Below, one piece after another: positions 1-14,204 of a stretch of 64,000 nucleotides of DNA. Each line of letters starts with the position of its first letter. Position 1 is the stretch's first letter. Under the pieces are notes generated by a model, which worked only from the letters and a program-made list of their open reading frames with translations, was not told where the DNA came from and did no database searches. This DNA comes from Phycomyces nitens (lineage: Eukaryota; Mucoromycota; Mucoromycetes; Mucorales; Phycomycetaceae), in the NCBI GenBank assembly GCA_022702545.1, contig JAHRBC010000002.1, positions 3,968,001 through 4,032,000 of the forward strand, in the 5' to 3' direction. Made by a program: the position numbers and the translations under genes.

Positions 1-1552
<1,552 letters not shown>

Positions 1553-2359
1553 ATGATGGCCACTCGCTCCCTCCTCCAGACTGTCGCTCAGAGTAAGTCT
1601 CCTGGACGACTTTGGGCTTGGGAATAAATGTTGATATGATTTGCACTTTTGTCTTTATAGACCCCGTTGCCCGTTCTGCTCTCTTTAGAAACACTGCGGT
1701 CAGTTCCATGGGTGTCAGGTAGATATTCTTGTGGCTAACCAGCAACAAATTCTCATCGACACCTCCAACTTATCCGACTCAAATAGACGCTTCAATGCTT
1801 CCCCTGCCAGCAAAGAGCAGTGTGCTGCTGCCGAATCTGAAATTTTGCGTCAACAGCGCAAGGTTCGTCCCGTATCTCCTCATTTGGAGATCTACCAGCC
1901 CCAGATTACCTGGTACTTGTCTGCTCTTCACCGTATTACTGGTGCTGCAGTCGGTGGTGGTAAGAGAATGCATGATTTACCAGCCAAAGATCGGTACAAA
2001 TCATAAATTATTTAAACATCATAGGCTTCTACTTGGGAGCTCTTGGATACTTGGCTGCCCCCGCTCTTGGCTATACTGTTGATACTGCCTCCATTATCTC
2101 TGCTATTGCTGCCGCTCCTGTTGGCTTGAAGGTTGCTGCCAAGGCCACCATTGCATTCCCCTTTGTCTTCCACAGCTTGAACGGTATTAGACATTTGGTA
2201 AGATTGATATTAAATGATTGGAACTTTGGCTTATTTATAAAACATGAAATCTAGGCTTGGGATGCTACCAAGTTCATTGACATCAAGAGCGTCTACACCA
2301 CCGGTTATGCTGTCATTGGTGGAACTGTTGTTGGAACTGCTTACTTGGCTTCCTTGTAA
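1553..2359 (+). CDS. SDH3: Succinate dehydrogenase cytochrome b subunit (complex II, SDHC/Sdh3)
   Basis: This is a membrane anchor of complex II in the inner mitochondrial membrane; it helps bind haem b and ubiquinone. Five exons: 1553-1592, 1661-1718, 1787-1959, 2025-2197 and 2255-2359, giving 182 aa. Every intron is GT-AG and every junction keeps frame. The N-terminus ([13 protein letters not shown], then Arg/Ser/Ala-rich) looks like a mitochondrial presequence. The family signature [19 protein letters not shown] followed by ALHRITG falls in exon 3. The haem-ligand region [15 protein letters not shown] spans the exon 4/5 junction. Three hydrophobic segments follow at about residues 85-110, 110-148 and 158-180, as usual for SDHC. 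A second ATG follows the first at once, so translation could begin one codon later. Confidence 0.95.
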
Positions 2360-3819
2360 ATCGCATAGAATTAAAAGATATGCGCTGTTTTCTTCTTTAT
2401 GATGCTGCATTGCCCAGTACAAAGCCCATGAATAAGAGAAAGAGAGAAAGATATTTGGATATTACACCCTTTTATTTTTGGAAATATAAAAATACTCTGA
2501 GCAATAGCGGTCGAAGCTGTCGGACGTTGGATTGGGAGGGAGAGAATTATGCATTTGCTTTGACACTGTCAACCCGTGTTTTAATCTCAGAGTCCACATC
2601 TTTACAAATGACAAATTTCAAGGCATTCGTTATTTCCACTTGACTTGTTATCCATAAGAGAGCACAGTATAGCTCAATCAGCTCAAGATGTTGGTTTGGT
2701 TATGTTTAACCACTATCTTTATATTGGAATTTGACAATGGTCATTTGATAAGATTCATTCATTTTTTAATTTATTCATTCACTTTTTTCTTTCTTTCAGT
2801 ATATAGTTTCCCTAAAACACCTCATAGGTCTTAAGTGGTGTAAAGAGTATGAGATGGACTCTCAAAAAAAAAGAATATTCTCGATCAAATATACCATGAA
2901 ATTCACCGTTTTTTTTAGTATGGGAATTACAATAAATTTGTGGCCCTTTTACCAACACTCCATCAAATATATTCGTAAAGATCAGGTTAGGTAGAGGATC
3001 TATTAGCGGCTACATACCTTTGCAATTGATCGATACCAAGCTGGTGCTGCACAAATATTATCTTTAGTATAAAAAGCAACATATCCTCTAGATATTTGGC
3101 GCCAATCAAACCTAGCATACTATTAGTCCTATTAGCAGCAAAGCTCTATGCACGCCAAGCATTCAAAATAATTCATAAGCCTGCTTTAGGCTTCACTTTA
3201 ATGACCTACAGACATATAGTCATAAAACTATGGTAAATGGGACATGTCAATATCTGGATATTGGTTCCTAAAGATTGTACGTAGCAATTCCCTCGAAAAG
3301 TGAGTAAATTTCGTTTGTTTCAAGCTAGAGACGACAGTCAATGCTCTTGGAAAAACAATTGTGCTTACATGGTTAAGTTTAAAGTAAAATAGAAAAGAAG
3401 AGATATTTTATTTGTCTTGATATATGATTCCTTTTGCCAACACACTATGATAGATATCATCTTTCCGGAACCCCCTCCAAGACAGGATATAGCCTTTGCA
3501 AAAGTTATGTAAATCAACAATATTATTCTTTTTGCAACTTTTGTTTTACCTCGGGTAAATACACTTTCACTTTCTTACCGTCAAAGTAGCCATACTCTAG
3601 TTTTATTTCAAATTATTTTCATCGTGTTTTGAGCAGACATGGTATTAAAGACATTAAAAGTTGTTTGGATATGTGTATGTACAACCTCTTTCCAATTGAC
3701 ATAATTTGGATCCAATAAATGTGTATTTTTTTTGTTTTATTTCATTCCAATGCATTATAACAGAATATTATCAAGTTCTGATTATGCCTACTTTTTATAG
3801 TTTAATATATTTTATTTTA
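2360..3819. other. Intergenic, AT-rich, no supported gene
   Basis: The first part holds the SDHC 3' UTR. The rest is AT-rich with no open frame over about 90 codons and no recognisable motif. Confidence 0.6.
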
Positions 3820-3955
3820 TAAATCTAATCGTTATACTTATAACCATAGCTTTATGTTTTATATGATATAGTAAGAATATGAATTTTTATTAGGTAATAT
3901 ACAAATAGTAAATCAAACAAAGAAAGGAATATTTAGAGAATAAAGCTATCTAAAA

Positions 3956-4060
3956 GTCTCTGTGAGATTCGAACTCACGGTCTTCCAACCAAGGCCGGAA
4001 AACCACCTGTCAAGTCAACCAAAAGTCAACTATAGACCGAGACGGGATGTTCAAAAGAAC
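3956..4060 (-). other. tRNA-like (T-arm/B-box) segment inside repeat copy A
   Basis: Read on the minus strand, 3962-3978 forms a perfect 5-bp stem (GTGAG/CTCAC) around a 7-nt loop TTCGAAT, the standard T-arm and pol III B-box. It is followed by AGAGAC, which could pair with GTCTC about 80 nt upstream, giving a class II tRNA-like length of about 89 nt. No good D-arm or anticodon arm is evident, so it is probably a tRNA relic or a tRNA-derived promoter, not a functional tRNA. Copy B has the same T-arm at 19078-19094. Confidence 0.4.
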
Positions 4061-4601
4061 AACAAAATTCAAAAGACTAGGGCTATTCCTCACTGTTTTA
4101 AGCAACAAAGGCTATATTCAGTTACGAGACCCCGCCTCTTTCGTTTCATCTAAACGCGATTTTACATTCTCTGGATTAACATTATCAAAATGCTCTTGGG
4201 TATAACTACTAGAGTAGCACAACCAAGAACGATCAATATAGTCTTGTAGCCCAGGGGGCTACGGGCGAGAATTGAACATTGTTTCCAGCGCAAGATAATG
4301 GCCTAAAGACGTTCAGCCAAAATCCTGACAAGCACATCTTCGCAGCACCTGGTTCAATTAACCGACCACGAGAGATTGGAGGCTTGAATAAAGTAGGACT
4401 TTATACACTGTCACAATATTGATTACCGGATAGCAAGAGATTGGGCCAGATATCGCAACGGCCATATACCATACTCAGGGCTGAAATCCCTACTCAGGCT
4501 TGGTAAACGTACGGTCCTGACTTGAAAAGACAGCCATACCCCAGACACAGAAGTGTCTCTCGCACGGGCTGAGTTGGTTTGATTGCCAAGAGATAACTTC
4601 G

Positions 4602-4913
4602 TCACTGAAACGCTCGGATGTCAATCTCAAGGCGACTGAACTGCCTCGAATCATTGAACTTCCCCATCTGATGCCAACGAATATCGTATTCGTCTTGGCC
4701 TGTCATGAAGAGTGGTGGTTTCTCATTGGCACCCGGTGGCTCCCACCTATTCTGTACCTCTTCATGACTGACTCGACCGAGAGTATGACCAGGCACCAGA
4801 CTAGAAGACATCAAGACAGAACAGGGTTTCTTGCCGGCCGATTTCAGACCAATGCCTGAAAGGTGTTTGGTTTGACAGCTTTGATTTGCATCGCAGCCGT
4901 CTTTACAAGAGGC
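4602..4913 (-). other. Conserved open reading frame in repeat copy A, unknown protein fragment
   Basis: This is an uninterrupted 103-codon frame ending in TGA at 4602. It starts just after an in-frame TAA, so it is more likely an internal exon than a complete gene; an internal ATG lies near 4814. The N-terminal part is Cys-rich (SCKDGCDANQSCQTK) and the middle contains EEVQNRWEPPGANEKPPLF and QDEYDIRWHQMGKF. The same frame is intact in copy B (19719-20030). Of about four differences noted by eye, three are silent and one changes His to Gln. I do not recognise the family. Confidence 0.4.
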
Positions 4914-5729
4914 TTACTTGATAGCGAGTTATCAAGTCCAAGGCAGGGACGTCTTATAGGCGGAACATGGGAGAAGCATACTATTGAATAAAAGTTAATG
5001 AGTTTTGAATTGGGATGTTTTGACTTTTGACATTACTCACAGATTAACAGAATAGTCCAAGCAAAAAGTGGTTAAAAACAAAGTCCGCGTGTCAATATGT
5101 TAGTCATTGCAATTCAACGGACAAAAATTATGTAGCATTCAACTCATTAGAGTATTACATTACTTACCGGAGCAGCGTGTCAAAGTAGAAGGTGAGTGGG
5201 AAAAAAGGCGTTTTGTTTCTTCGCACACCAAAGGTTTACTTATTATTATTATTTTTGATTGCTGTGATGACGCGAGCCTGGGTTGGCCAATGAAATGTCT
5301 CGTTATTACTGAGGTCACGTGTAAGCCTGGGAGCCTTTAACATGATCTACTGAAAAACCGTAGTAAAGCTTTTAAAGGAAAGCAATAAAATAATCCACGT
5401 AAAAACAGAAAAGAAGTATAGCTTTTGGACAATGCAATTGTATAATATTGTACTCCGTTACCTATAGTTTAAATGGTTATTAAAGAGCAGTCTAAAAATG
5501 TAACCAAGCTCCGTAGTTTTGTACTTATTCTTGCTTTAATATATTTTGTTCCGTCGAATACCCCCTCTTTTTCTTTTTTGAAAGACGCCCACATACAGAC
5601 ACATCCACTTGGATCCTATAAAGTCGGTACCAGTTCATAATTTAGAAATCCATGGTCCATTTTCAATAATCATATACTTTAAGATTTTAATAATATTTGA
5701 AAGAAAAATGAATTCTAGTGCTTTATAGT

Positions 5730-6790
5730 GCCACCACTGGCAGCAATTACAGCTTAACCTTTTATCTACATGCTGTCAACCAAATATTTCACATACCAGA
5801 GGCCTAACCTCGTCCATTCTTCTTGTAGGGCCACCTCAAAATCAGCCAAATTATTAATAGTGGTCCTCCTCTTATTAACTAGCAACTCGAGAGCATTCTA
5901 GATGCGCTCAATTGAGTTTAGATCAGTACATTGAGCTGTCCAGTACTCAGATTCCCTGATCTGATATGTTTCTTTCTACTATTGAGTATAACCACCAATA
6001 GATCAAGTAGAATCATCTTGCTGAAAGATGGAAATTTTTCTCTTTATTCTTGGTAACCTCTGTAAACCATTAACGGAAAGATTTTGCCAATATAATGATA
6101 TATACATCTTGGCAAACTTTGGTAGTGTCTATGGTCTTTAATAAGCCAACTCCTCCCTTCCAAAAGCAGCCTAATACCATGAGCCCATCACCAACCCATT
6201 TTACTTTCGATACAACATGTCTCTCTTCTTAACTCTATTTATCTTTTTTTAAAAAAATTCACATGTAGCAGCATCGTTGCAAACCAAGCAAAAACAGGGT
6301 TCATCTGACCATTCCACCCTGCTCCATTGATCCTCTGATCAACTCTTTTTCCTTGGCCCAGCAACATCTGGCTTGCCTGTGCTATTTGTGAGGCGATGCT
6401 TATGTGTTGCAGCACAAGATTTGAATTCAAGTTACTTGACGTAATTGAAGATGATGTTTCTACGCACATTGACATCCCTGCGAGCCATTTCAAATCTGAG
6501 CTGTTTATAAGAGATAAATTGGTCCTCTTACAATTATTTCAAGATGTCTGGTTGTCCTCTCATTCACTTTATTTTTCAGTTGATATTCTAGGCAATGGAT
6601 ATCCTTGTTGTCCAATGGGTTCAAGAATTTCTTGCACAGTTGACCTAGGCATTTTAATTGCACTTGCAATATTTCCAAGGGAAACACAAAATTTATAAAC
6701 GTATAAACCCCAATACAGCTGTTGAGGTTTTGCTATATAAAGGTTACAGGTTCTGCTTTGTGATTCTGGATTTGGCATATTTCCAAGCAA
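5730..6790 (-). pseudogene. Tc1/mariner transposase relic 1
   Basis: A decayed DDE transposase on the minus strand, broken by several frameshifts and stops. Recognisable parts in order are: the helix-turn-helix (GNIASAIKMPRSTVQEI, near 6650); a second DNA-binding part (NERTTRHLEIIVRG); the first catalytic Asp in EDQWSRVEWSDEPCF (near 6325); and the C-terminal catalytic block TAQCTDLNSIERI followed by a stop where family members have Trp (near 5925), then NALELLVNKRRTTINNL. Different parts sit in different frames, so it cannot make a transposase. The family motif D-L-N-x-I-E identifies it as Tc1/mariner. I could not fix the terminal inverted repeats. Confidence 0.85.
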
Positions 6791-6913
6791 TCTATTGATA
6801 GAGAAAACAAAGGTTTTTATTTCAAAATATTTTGGGAATCTCATCGTTTTTCTCAGTCGAATGGGATCCGAGTAGTTGTGATTGTATGATATTGTGGTTG
6901 ATAACTTGTCCAA

Positions 6914-9900
6914 GATTTAAATTCTTGGATATACTGCTTTATTATAGGAATCAATCGAGACCACATGTAATTACACTATCTGCATTTTTTTAAAGAATAT
7001 AAATAAATGAAAAACCAATTAATCCTGGATTTTCTATCGATATGATTTCTTTTTTGGAAAGCAAGACCTAATAAGACAGTAGTATCAATAGCCAAAGTGA
7101 ATAACTATCAATTGAATTAATTTTCGAACAAAGCTATTACAAACTATTTATTATATATATATTCTTTTGAAATCATAATAAAAGATAGATACACAAATAC
7201 TCTATTAATATCAATATCAAAAAAAAGTATATACTTTTATAGCAATTACATATTTGGTCTTACTTTTAAGAATTTTAAATCAAGGTTGAGAGCTGACAAG
7301 AAAACAGAGCAAGCGTGATGTCAAGCCAGATTTTATGTGGACAGCCAAAGGGTTTCTTTATGCTGTCTAAAAGTAATTATTTGATATAAAAGTTAAACAT
7401 GCCAAGGACAAGGATAAATAGAGACTTTAAGTAAACATACAGTTATTCATTGCCAATAATAAAAATGCAAATGATGAAGCCAAGAAATTCGGATAATACA
7501 AACTTGGAATAAGAAAAGGAAGCAAGCGCAGAGTCAGTCGATAAAGAAGTGCTGCGTATGTTGTGTCTCCAATCGTTCAATAATTATGTGATTCTGTGTT
7601 TCTAGTCATACTCAAGTATTTTCGGATCCAAGGAACCAGGTTGAGATAAACGTGCTGTTCCGATCAACATTAAAGAATAATAGAGATCAATATGTGTAGC
7701 AATATAGTTGCGCAGTAAAATGAATTTATAGATATTATTCCTAGAATATTATTCGTTAGATAACGACCCGTACTTATATTCCTGTGATTCCTTGAACAAT
7801 TTATATTTGCTCTTTAGAGAAGGGTCATGGACAAGTTAATTGCCTGGTATTACCCTGCTTAATATTTGAGAATAACTATATTGTACCCAAAGTACTATTA
7901 ATTGACTAAAATCTAGCTAGGTTTACATTAGATTTTGTATGGGTATCAGAATCTAAAGATTTCCAAAATATAGACTTATCTGAGGTGTATTGGATTTTGT
8001 TAGATATAAAGACAAGAGCAGATAATTGGTCTTGATCATTAGGTGAAACTTCAAGCAGCACATTTTCTTCCGTGAGATAACAAGATAACACTTTTTCATG
8101 GAAATTCTATTATTCCAGAGGCTCGGGAACATTGTTAGTATAGCATACAATGTGACTTGATTAAATATCCAGTTGCAACATGGTTTCATTCTTCTTATCA
8201 ATCGTTAATCAGGATATTGTGATGCTGCTATAGCCAGAGCTCGGTGTACAAAGTGTAATTAATTTCCTGTTTTATACGACTTGTCTCTGCAGTTAAATAG
8301 TTGCTAAACTAACTATGAGGAGTCTTGCTAATTGATTCTCCACGTGAGAACTCTGATCCACTTGATGGGTACAGAAAGTTCCAATCCGGTGTCAGTCTTT
8401 TGTCTTGATCTTTATTAAAAATCCTTAATTTCTATAAAAGTCTGATATTTAGGTTACTAAATATACATATTCTCCATAATAGACCTCTAAACCACCTTTT
8501 TTTTAAAAAGAAAAAAAAAGAAAAAGAGGTTTTGTAATCACAAGAACCTAGACTATTGATCATTTAGAAAGGCTGAGCAATGTGTAACGGATTAGTCCTA
8601 CGTGAAAAACAAGATGTTATTTTTGAAATACCAAGAGGGGTCTATATTACTCTAGAGTATCACTAAACATATACAAGACAATAGAACCTTGGCCATCAAA
8701 AATAAACTGGGTTCGTATATATCAATCGTCTTTCAAGTAATAGAAATACACATCGCCCGTCTGTCCAGCGCTCAATGTTACCCAAGACTTACCAATGAAT
8801 CATTATCTGCTCATATGATGTGCCCAAGAGTGTACATTTTGTGTAAAAAAAAAAGTATAGTGGTATAGCCTCAGTTATATCTAGGTATATATTTATAAAC
8901 AACTTATAAAATTGCAATTATATAAATTTAGAGAAATACAAAGTATTTTGGATGCAATTGCACCATTACGACCTATTCTTGTTTACATAATCTCGTATTC
9001 AAGCTCACTGAGGTTTACAATACATTCTGAATACATCTTGATTTTGATGATGGTTCTGGTGGAACTATACTTAAGAGTAATTGATGGATAGTAAAAGATT
9101 CTGTCAATTTTAAAGTGTCATGAATGTTTTAAATTTGTTGTATACATGCCAAAAGAAACTTTAGGCGTGTCTCATTCAATTATACTTTAATCTTATGTAT
9201 CCCAATTCCAATATTGACCTTATTCCTGGCCAAAGAAGAAGAAAAAAAAGTATTCACAAATACACATTAGGTTGATATGACAAAAAATAGTTTGCTGGTC
9301 AACTTGCCATATTTTATAAACAAAACAAAAAGGCCCTTGATGCCCCAGAGTGCCAAAAATCTTTAGGTCGCATGTCTAGTTGAATCAAATGACCTAGAGC
9401 TTGAAATAAAACTCCAAAAGCAGTAATCATAAAGTGAAAAAAAATGATGTTCAGAGACCTCGAATAGGTTTCCGGGTCTTGATTGGCTATTGTAAGTTCC
9501 AATGTTGAATCGAGTCGTACCTCCTTTTCAAGCAACATTTTTGAATTATCTGATTCTTTCTATAGTAAGAATATATTTGATTGGCTGATAAAAGATAACA
9601 GCTATTTTTTTTGTGTGTGTGTGTGTGTGCTTGGCTATGAACATATAAATAATAACAATATTATAAAGAACCGTGAAATTAAAGTGAAAGATGTATATAA
9701 GAGAGACCTATAGGATAAATAGAGCATAGTCACCTTACCAGTACACCCTAATACAGAAACTGCTCCCAATTCAAATGGAGTTGCTAGTACCTCTGATTCA
9801 TAATGACTGCACATCCTCAGCCTCAAGGCCATATTAACTGTTGGCCTTGTATCTTTAGTGTAAGATATAGTGGAAATAGCTAATACACTAAGTGAGCCAA

Positions 9901-10361
9901 AACAAAAAGGTACGTTTGTAGCCAGAAAGACGGGACACTGGGCCTATTTTGACCTTTGTGAGCGTGCCTATATCACCAAGAAATATTTTACACTCCTAGA
10001 AAACTCCTCTTCCATAAACATCCAATTGGATTCCAATTGGGTAGGGCAAGAAAAAGATGGGTTAATACTGTACAGGCCTACATTTCATGTGATAGATTGA
10101 CTCGAAACCAAACTCACTTGCAAAGAAAGAAAAAGAATGTTAGTTGTAGATTCGATTTCTACAACTGACACACACAATTGATGTCGCAATCAAACTCTAA
10201 ATCCCAATAAACTGACCTGAATTAATTTATGAATAGATATATAATTGGAGTCGTTCTGGTCCAAGAGACTTCTTTCTTTCCTTGCTTCCATTGTCTTTGC
10301 AGTGTCGTCTCTTTGGACCTCAATATATCCTTGCCTACTTCAACCCCTCCCACAAATCACC
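6914..10361. other. Long AT-rich intergenic region, no supported gene
   Basis: About 3.4 kb with no frame I can tie to a family. Small frames at 7906-8201 (minus), 9314-9538 (minus) and 9870-10100 (plus) have no recognisable motif. A short (GT)n tract sits near 9616. The last 100 bp is the likely promoter and leader of the downstream zinc-finger gene and ends in a favourable CACCATGG start context. Confidence 0.5.
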
Positions 10362-11720
10362 ATGGAAAAATTCTTCAATTTCTTTTCTAATGGATCCTAC
10401 CCATCCCCAAATCCTTGTGCTCATCCAACACAACCTGACAATGTTCGCACCAACCCGGCACACCTATCTCCAAGCCTAGTTGAAAGTATCCTTATCCGAC
10501 TAAAAGAAAGCATCAATAGTACTCCAAAAGATAGCGATGTAGCTCAAGTCCCAGTCAGCGATATAGTACAAACGATATCGTACGTCGAGCAAATGAACCT
10601 GGAACAGCAGCAAAAGTACCGATCTCTTCCTCGAGACATACATCAGCCAAACCACTCTTATATGGATATCATGACCTCAACACCATCTTCTAGTAATCAT
10701 GAAGATGTGAAAGGTAAATATTCATATAAAGCTTGGTATAGCTGTTATTAACTTTATTACCTAGACTTCGTTATTACCAAAGACCTTTTTGAAAGCTACC
10801 AAGGCTTCTCGTGTGAATCATCAATTACTGATATGTCTGGTTCATTCAATGGATTATCGAATGATTTCCCTACACCTGGATTTACTCCAAACTCATGCAA
10901 TCCATTCCAAGACTTTCTTTCATTGGATTACCAAGATATTTCATCACAACTCTTGGATGTTCCTTTGGATGATCAAGCCTATATTATGCTCGAGAACTTT
11001 GATATGGGGTCTGACTTTACTCTAACTGATTCCAATGCGCCCGACTCGCTTCCACCCCTCATTCGAAAGCGTCCTCAAACAAGCACTGCTTCTCGAAAGA
11101 GATCAAACTCGGCAATCAAAAAGTCGTTTATCTCTACCACACGTCCTTACCCTCCAGTGAGCCTTAGTACGCAAAGTAGAGAAAGCTTTTCATCGGACCT
11201 GCCCAGCCGCTCCTACCAATCATCGCCTTTTGACCCGTTTTCTAATCTTGCAATGCCGGCCATTGTATCCAATGATAACGCTGATGAGCCTGTAGAAAAC
11301 ATCTATATTGGTGGCATAGACATACCCCGGCAAAACTCTGTTAATCGTCCTGTCTTGGGCTCTTATTCTAGCTACACTTCAATTGATCCGTCTTCCATCG
11401 GCTCACAAGGCAACAACTTCTCTTTTAACCCCGTGATATCCGGCTTTGAAGACTGCCCACAGCATAATAGCGCATCTACATCTTACTCATATACACCAGG
11501 AACAACTCGTGGAGCATACAACCCAATGTATCTTCAAGAATTTGGCACTACCAGCTTGGCACAAGAGGCACCGATAGTTGAACATATTAAAAAAACTGGG
11601 AAATTTGTCTGTCCTACATGCTCCAGGCCATTCACTACCAAGTTCAACAAGAATCGCCACCAGCATAAGAAGCATGGGTGCAGTCCAGCTACTTCTAGTC
11701 ATACACGCCTGCCAGCCTAA
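10362..11720 (+). CDS. Single-finger C2H2 zinc-finger protein, probable transcription factor
   Basis: Two exons, 10362-10713 and 10765-11720, give 435 aa; the junction codon G|AC keeps frame. I chose the ATG at 10362 (CACCATGG) over an upstream non-ATG extension. Most of the protein is Ser/Pro/Asn-rich and probably disordered, with acidic stretches (DFLSLDYQDISSQLLDVPL) that look like an activation region and a basic patch (RKRPQTSTASRKRSNSAIKK). One C2H2 finger lies at the extreme C-terminus: CPTC, a 12-residue spacer, then HQHKKH (about residues 402-422). A single C-terminal finger behind a long disordered region is a common plan for fungal regulators. Target genes are unknown. Confidence 0.85.
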
Positions 11721-14204
11721 GAATGCTGACTGGGCTGGAGCGATAAATTTCAATGATCATGACTCTACCAATTTACCTCGACTGCCGCAGCAGAGGGGGT
11801 GTCCAACTAAAGCTGTCTTACCATGCTGACCAGGCAATAAATCAAGCTCTTTAGAAAGGATAAATAGAACAATACCCACAATGCCGTTTTGATTTACATA
11901 ATTTTGTCTATACTTGTAAATAACTTTCTGACTATTATTTATAAATAAATATATTATAATCAGGTACTGTGTACTGATTTTCAAAGCTCGTTTTATTTAA
12001 AAATAGAAAAGGTCTGGGATACACACATTTAAGACGGTACACAATCTCTGTTAAACCAAGTGTTTTCTTGTAAAATAAGCATCTGCACTAACCAGAAAAT
12101 CGTATATATTTTTTACTTTTTATTCAGTGCCCTTATCAACCCAACAATAGGAAAATTTGTAAAGTACAAATTATGTCTAATCAACAATTTTTTAAAAAAA
12201 GATGTTGGGATCCTTAAAGTATTTACTTATCCAAGACTGAGAATAGTACAGAGAACAAGGACAATACAAAGGTATGCATCGCATTAATGCCTCTCAAGTC
12301 CTATAGACAGCTAAGAATAGAGATAGAAATCAACCCTGGTGATTGTCGTGTATCGAACAATAATAATATTTGCGGAGCCAGTAGTATAAATGAACCCTTG
12401 GTTTGTGTACAGTGGTCATGTACATTAATAATAATAGCCTCACTTACAAGGTCGATATTAAACACAAATCCGGAAAATTAATTGAATTGAATAAAGAAGT
12501 AACCAAGTAATAAAAAGTAAGATAAATTAATAATTTTGCAAACATGCAAGAGACAGTGTTCATTAGAATTGGAATGCTCGATATTACTCTTCAATAACCA
12601 AGGACTTTATGTCATCAGTTTTTTTTTTTCAATTTTATGATAGATAGCTATATCGACATGTATAAGATTGGAATGATCTTGTACAAATTGTTTTAATTTT
12701 TAAATACAAGTTTTTATCTTTGCTAAATTGTATGTAAGATCAATTAAGATAATAAATTGGGTATAACAGTACTGCTATAAATCAATTGCTTTTGATCATT
12801 CTTTATATCAACATTATATTCATTGGTTATTAAATCAAACTATAGTCTATATATCATTCTCATACACTCTTTTATTTACTGAATAAATGTTTCCATCTTT
12901 TTTTCATTATTATTCAAGTCAGTCTTTTATCTATCTGTTTCACTAGATATAAATATATTCTTTATTAATAATCATTTTATAGCTGAGATTTTCTTGACAA
13001 TAAGCTTGATTTCATCCAAATGACTATTCACTTGCAGAAAAAGAGCTATATGATAACTATAAATCTAGTAATTTAGGTACTATTAAGCAATTTAATGAAG
13101 CATAAGAATATCCATCATTACCACTTTATATGATTCGAATGGCTCAAATATTCATCAAATTGTCCAAAGATTTCTCTAGTAAAAATAAGCGCTGAAAATG
13201 ACGCATTTTTGATGCCCTATTAAAGATTCTAGGATTTGAAACTATTTTGAGAAGATCTAGTATTTTTATTTCGAGTAAAGTTCCGCAGATTATTAATACA
13301 GACTAGCTAGCACTTGTCTAGTCATTAGTAAAAACGTATTTTTAGATATATAAAGGGCTCTAGGCTTAGCCGATTTCTTTAAAGAAGTATGTATAAAAGG
13401 AAATATTTCTATTTAAAAAGTTGCCCTGTCTATCCACAGGGTTTGCTTTGTCATTAAAGCGTCCACATTAGTTACGAAACTCAATTGCAAAGAAAGCTAG
13501 TTTGTATAGATATCCAAAAATAAAAAAACAAGGTTTTCTTTGTAAACTTTTGGTTGCTTGGAGTTAAAGTATTTGGTAAATATATATCAAGACAGTTAAG
13601 CTTTAATTATATCTTGGTAAAATCATAAGTAAATACATCAATCAAACCTTATAACCGCTGAAATAGTCTAAATTGTTTCTATAAGCCGTCATATTACTTC
13701 ACTTATTCAAAGAACACTGACTATTTAGATTCAAGCTGGTCGGAAAACTAGGCTTGTCATACCCACGTCCTGAAGTACATTTTTCTAGATGTATGTTCTT
13801 TGCTTCCAAAAGAGTCCCAAATCCCTCTCTTATTGATACATGAATTATTGCAAATATAAACTAAAAATACTATAGAGTGCAAGTTTCCGTAAACATTTAT
13901 TCTCCAAAGTCGTTTCAATATTTCCAATACAAATCCCCGTGTTTGAATGAATCAACTATCGTACATCTAGTAAAGAAGAACCAAGAGATTGCGAGAGAGA
14001 AAATACATTCCTAGATAGTTGAATAAAGTAAATATCAAAGGATTTTTAAGAGCTTTATATGGAATAAGTTTACCCGTTGGTAGAGTCGTCTTACTTTTTC
14101 ATAAGCCGTATTTCCAGTCAAGTCTCTACTACACGTGTTAATATTAGCATGTGGAGAATTTAAGGTGTAATTAGATAATCTTTGGACCAAATACTTTGAT
14201 ATCC
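11721..14204. other. AT-rich intergenic region, no supported gene
   Basis: About 2.5 kb. The 3' UTR of the zinc-finger gene is at the start. The rest has only short frames with no recognisable motif. Confidence 0.5.

Larger units (their letters stand above)
3820..5514. repeat. Two-copy 1.69-kb dispersed repeat, copy A
   Basis: This stretch is nearly identical (a few per cent divergence by eye) to 18937-20631 in the same orientation, and both copies measure 1,695 bp. Homology begins at TAAATCTAATCGTTATAC and ends near AACCAAGCTCCGT; sequence outside is unrelated. I find no terminal inverted repeats, long terminal repeats or clear target-site duplication. Its centre is richer in G+C than its surroundings and has several long minus-strand open frames (4602-4913, 4233-4400 and one ending at 4118), suggesting a decayed or intron-bearing gene. 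A tRNA-like T-arm lies near the left end. It could be a non-autonomous transposable element or a recent segmental duplication; I do not recognise the family. Confidence 0.85.

Noticed and set aside
4233..4330. Second tRNA-like pattern in the 1.69-kb repeat
   Set aside because: GTTCAATTC resembles a T-loop, but the flanking bases do not form a T-stem. The segment is better explained as part of a minus-strand open frame.
4602..4605. Possible 37-nt intron joining the 103-codon repeat ORF to a downstream frame
   Set aside because: A GT...AG pair exists, but the length is below that of the introns modelled in this window (45 nt or more) and no family motif confirms the join.
7906..8201. Two overlapping minus-strand frames
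   Set aside because: They looked like possible transposon fragments, but I could match no catalytic or DNA-binding motif.
9870..10100. 76-codon plus-strand frame upstream of the zinc-finger gene
   Set aside because: No family match that I recognise and no supporting context.
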